Part shown: positions 62,789-64,000 of the stretch, in pieces
How positions within the stretch are numbered: position 1 is the stretch's first letter
Layout of the letters: every line of letters begins with the position of its first letter
Assembly: GCA_947651225.1 (NCBI GenBank)
Contig: CANSYK010000005.1
Coordinates: 31,638-95,637 of the forward strand
DNA length: 64,000 nucleotides
Source of the DNA: an uncultured bacterium
GTDB taxonomy: Bacteria; Bacillota; Clostridia; Lachnospirales; Lachnospiraceae
Direction: 5' to 3'
The notes under the pieces: generated by a model
The model's database searches: none
Told to the model about the DNA's origin: nothing
The model's input: the letters and a program-made list of their open reading frames with translations, nothing else
Program-made: the position numbers and the translations under genes

Positions 62789-64000
62789 TTAATATTTTGG
62801 CACTCCGTAACCGTAGATAGAGCCGCTCCCGACTGGATAGCTCTGCTGTTTGCAGGCATCCCCAGAGTTGCCCTCCACGGTGTAGACCGTCCCATTCTCG
62901 CATTTCTCCACGATTCCCACATGGTCGATTGAGCCGTCGCTCCCCCAATCAAAGAAAATAAGGTCGCCTGCCTGCGGCTCATAGTTCTTATCCTGCCACT
63001 GTCCTTTGCCCTTGAACCAGTTCACGCCGTCCGAGCAGAGGGAGAATTTCGGGATGATGCCGCTTTCCAGATAGCCGCACTGGTCGGCACACCACGATGC
63101 GAAGCAGGCGCACCATTCCACACGCCCGCCAAAGCCGTACCAGCTCCAATAAGGCTGTCCGCCCTCATTGCCGAGCTGTGTCAGAGCCACTTCTACGATG
63201 GCTTGGTTTCCTCCGCTTGTAAACGCCCTCCCGTATGGATAGTAGCGTAATACATGGGCGGGGTACTGCGTATCGCCGTACTTCTCCCAACCGAGCCGTT
63301 TCGCCTGCATTGCGGAAAATTCCACGGCATTTGCATAGGAATAGCCGCCGTAGTTGGTCTTTGCCCATGAGATATAGCCGTTGCCAAAGTTGTAGCCCTG
63401 CAGGGCGAGCTTGATGCGCTCCATGTCTATCGGGTTCTCCACTTCGGCTGAAACAAGGGCAGCTTTTAATTCCTGCACGCCACACTCGATGGAATATTCG
63501 GGGTCTTTGATGCCGTTCGGCTCATGGGGGTATTTCCTGTTGAAGCTCCCCTCCGCCGCCTGCATCGGGTCGCTGCCTTTTCCCCCAGATTCCTGCATCA
63601 TCACCGCCTTGATAAGCTCCACATATTCGGGGATTCCGTACTGTTTCGCATACTTCTGTATCAATGGCGTGTAGGCTTCGACCTCTGCACTGACAGGGGT
63701 ATAAGATGTGTTGTCGCTACCGCCCCCGAACAGAGAAACGGCACACCCAAGCAGGACGACGATGAGGATTATCACGACGGCAATCCAGCCGCCTGCGATA
63801 AGGGCAGAAATCAACGCCTTAGTCCCTGCGATAATCGCCCTGACTGCCGCAATGGTCGCCTTGACCGTGGCTTTCGTCGCTTCGGCTGTTGCCTTTGCGG
63901 TGGCTTTCGCCGTCTGTGCCGCTTTCTGGGCGGCTTTGGCAGACACTTTCGCCGTTTTCTGCGCCGCCTTTGCGGTCTGCTCCGTGGTCTTAATCGCCGT
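62789..64000 (-). CDS. Conjugation-associated lysozyme/NlpC-P60 peptidase (5' end outside window)
   Basis: At least 403 codons; the frame stays open to the right edge, so the start is missing. The N-terminal part is an Ala/Lys/Thr-rich coiled stretch, then one transmembrane segment (IAVVIILIVVLLGCAVSLFG), a lysozyme-like domain with the catalytic Glu in VMMQESGGKGSDPMQ, and a C-terminal CHAP/NlpC-type domain with Cys in VEWCACFASWCADQ and His in SIDHVGIVEK. It resembles Tn916/Tn1549 Orf14-like cell-wall hydrolases that open peptidoglycan during transfer. The GC content here is clearly higher than in the chromosome to the left, consistent with an imported element. Confidence 0.9.
   Translation of the reverse strand, partial: TAIKTTEQTAKAAQKTAKVSAKAAQKAAQTAKATAKATAEATKATVKATIAAVRAIIAGTKALISALIAGGWIAVVIILIVVLLGCAVSLFGGGSDNTSYTPVSAEVEAYTPLIQKYAKQYGIPEYVELIKAVMMQESGGKGSDPMQAAEGSFNRKYPHEPNGIKDPEYSIECGVQELKAALVSAEVENPIDMERIKLALQGYNFGNGYISWAKTNYGGYSYANAVEFSAMQAKRLGWEKYGDTQYPAHVLRYYPYGRAFTSGGNQAIVEVALTQLGNEGGQPYWSWYGFGGRVEWCACFASWCADQCGYLESGIIPKFSLCSDGVNWFKGKGQWQDKNYEPQAGDLIFFDWGSDGSIDHVGIVEKCENGTVYTVEGNSGDACKQQSYPVGSGSIYGYGVPKY

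Larger units (their letters stand above)
49882..64000. mobile_element. Integrative conjugative element of Tn916/Tn1549 type (partial, right end beyond window)
   Basis: The run of parB-like fragment, serine recombinase, MazF-type toxin, sigma-like regulator and conjugation lysozyme is typical of such elements. The left boundary is taken at the IS630 copy because the parB-like gene ends there; the true attachment site is not identified. Cargo includes the exporter with its two-component system and the SDR/MerR pair. Confidence 0.7.

Noticed and set aside
1..64000. tRNA or rRNA genes
   Set aside because: No cloverleaf-like T-arm signatures or rRNA-conserved stretches were noticed; a tRNAscan run would be needed to exclude them fully.

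Overview
The window looks like a chromosome segment of a low-GC, spore-forming member of the Clostridia, most likely Lachnospiraceae. The evidence is strong AGGAGG-type ribosome sites, sporulation genes (spmB, spoIIR), BclA/BclB-like collagen spore-surface proteins, a split transketolase, an amino-acid ABC transporter with a receptor fused to the permease, and a Tn916/Tn1549-type conjugative element. The genus cannot be fixed from the sequence. No rRNA, tRNA or CRISPR array was seen.

Layout. 1-8.5 kb (minus strand): a glycosyltransferase fragment, an HD phosphohydrolase, an amino-acid ABC transporter whose receptor lobes are in permuted order, a transaldolase/transketolase operon with a clear promoter, an arylsulfotransferase-like protein without catalytic histidines, and a thioesterase. 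8.6-11.4 kb (plus): a promoter, a structured leader ending in a terminator, a PBECR4-type nuclease-like gene and an ABC-F ATPase. 11.5-15.7 kb: an ECF sigma/membrane protein pair followed by a secreted-protein gene broken by a frameshift and a stop, spmB, and an AraC-type response regulator broken by one TGA. 15.7-25 kb: a UvrD-like helicase, gltX, a sirtuin-like protein lacking catalytic residues, a cytidylate-kinase-like protein, an Rpn nuclease, an orphan flagellin and an L,D-transpeptidase.

25-31.7 kb: argJ, then a zinc/cadmium P-type ATPase with a long His/Cys-rich tract. Its promoter carries an ArsR-type operator, and an ArsR/SmtB regulator with a zinc alpha-5 motif lies 1.2 kb upstream. 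Between them are a Nudix gene and a voltage-gated channel gene that has lost its pore. 31.7-44 kb: PBP1A, spoIIR, a DUF1934 protein, plsC, a VanY-type peptidase, ispE, a metallophosphoesterase and a second ECF sigma/DUF4179 pair. 44.4-48.3 kb: two collagen-like proteins flank a glycosyltransferase, which suggests a glycosylated spore-surface layer. Several families of short palindromic repeats are scattered through 5-48 kb.

48.5-64 kb: an IS630 copy truncates a parB-like gene. It is followed by part of an integrative conjugative element: a large serine recombinase, a MazF-type toxin, a sigma-like regulator, and cargo made of a three-gene ABC exporter plus a two-component system. The same 8-bp word is repeated at 11-bp helical phase upstream of both the regulator gene and the exporter operon, which defines a likely regulon. 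An XRE regulator, an SDR/MerR pair with a MerR-type 19-bp-spacer promoter and a conjugation lysozyme/peptidase close the window.
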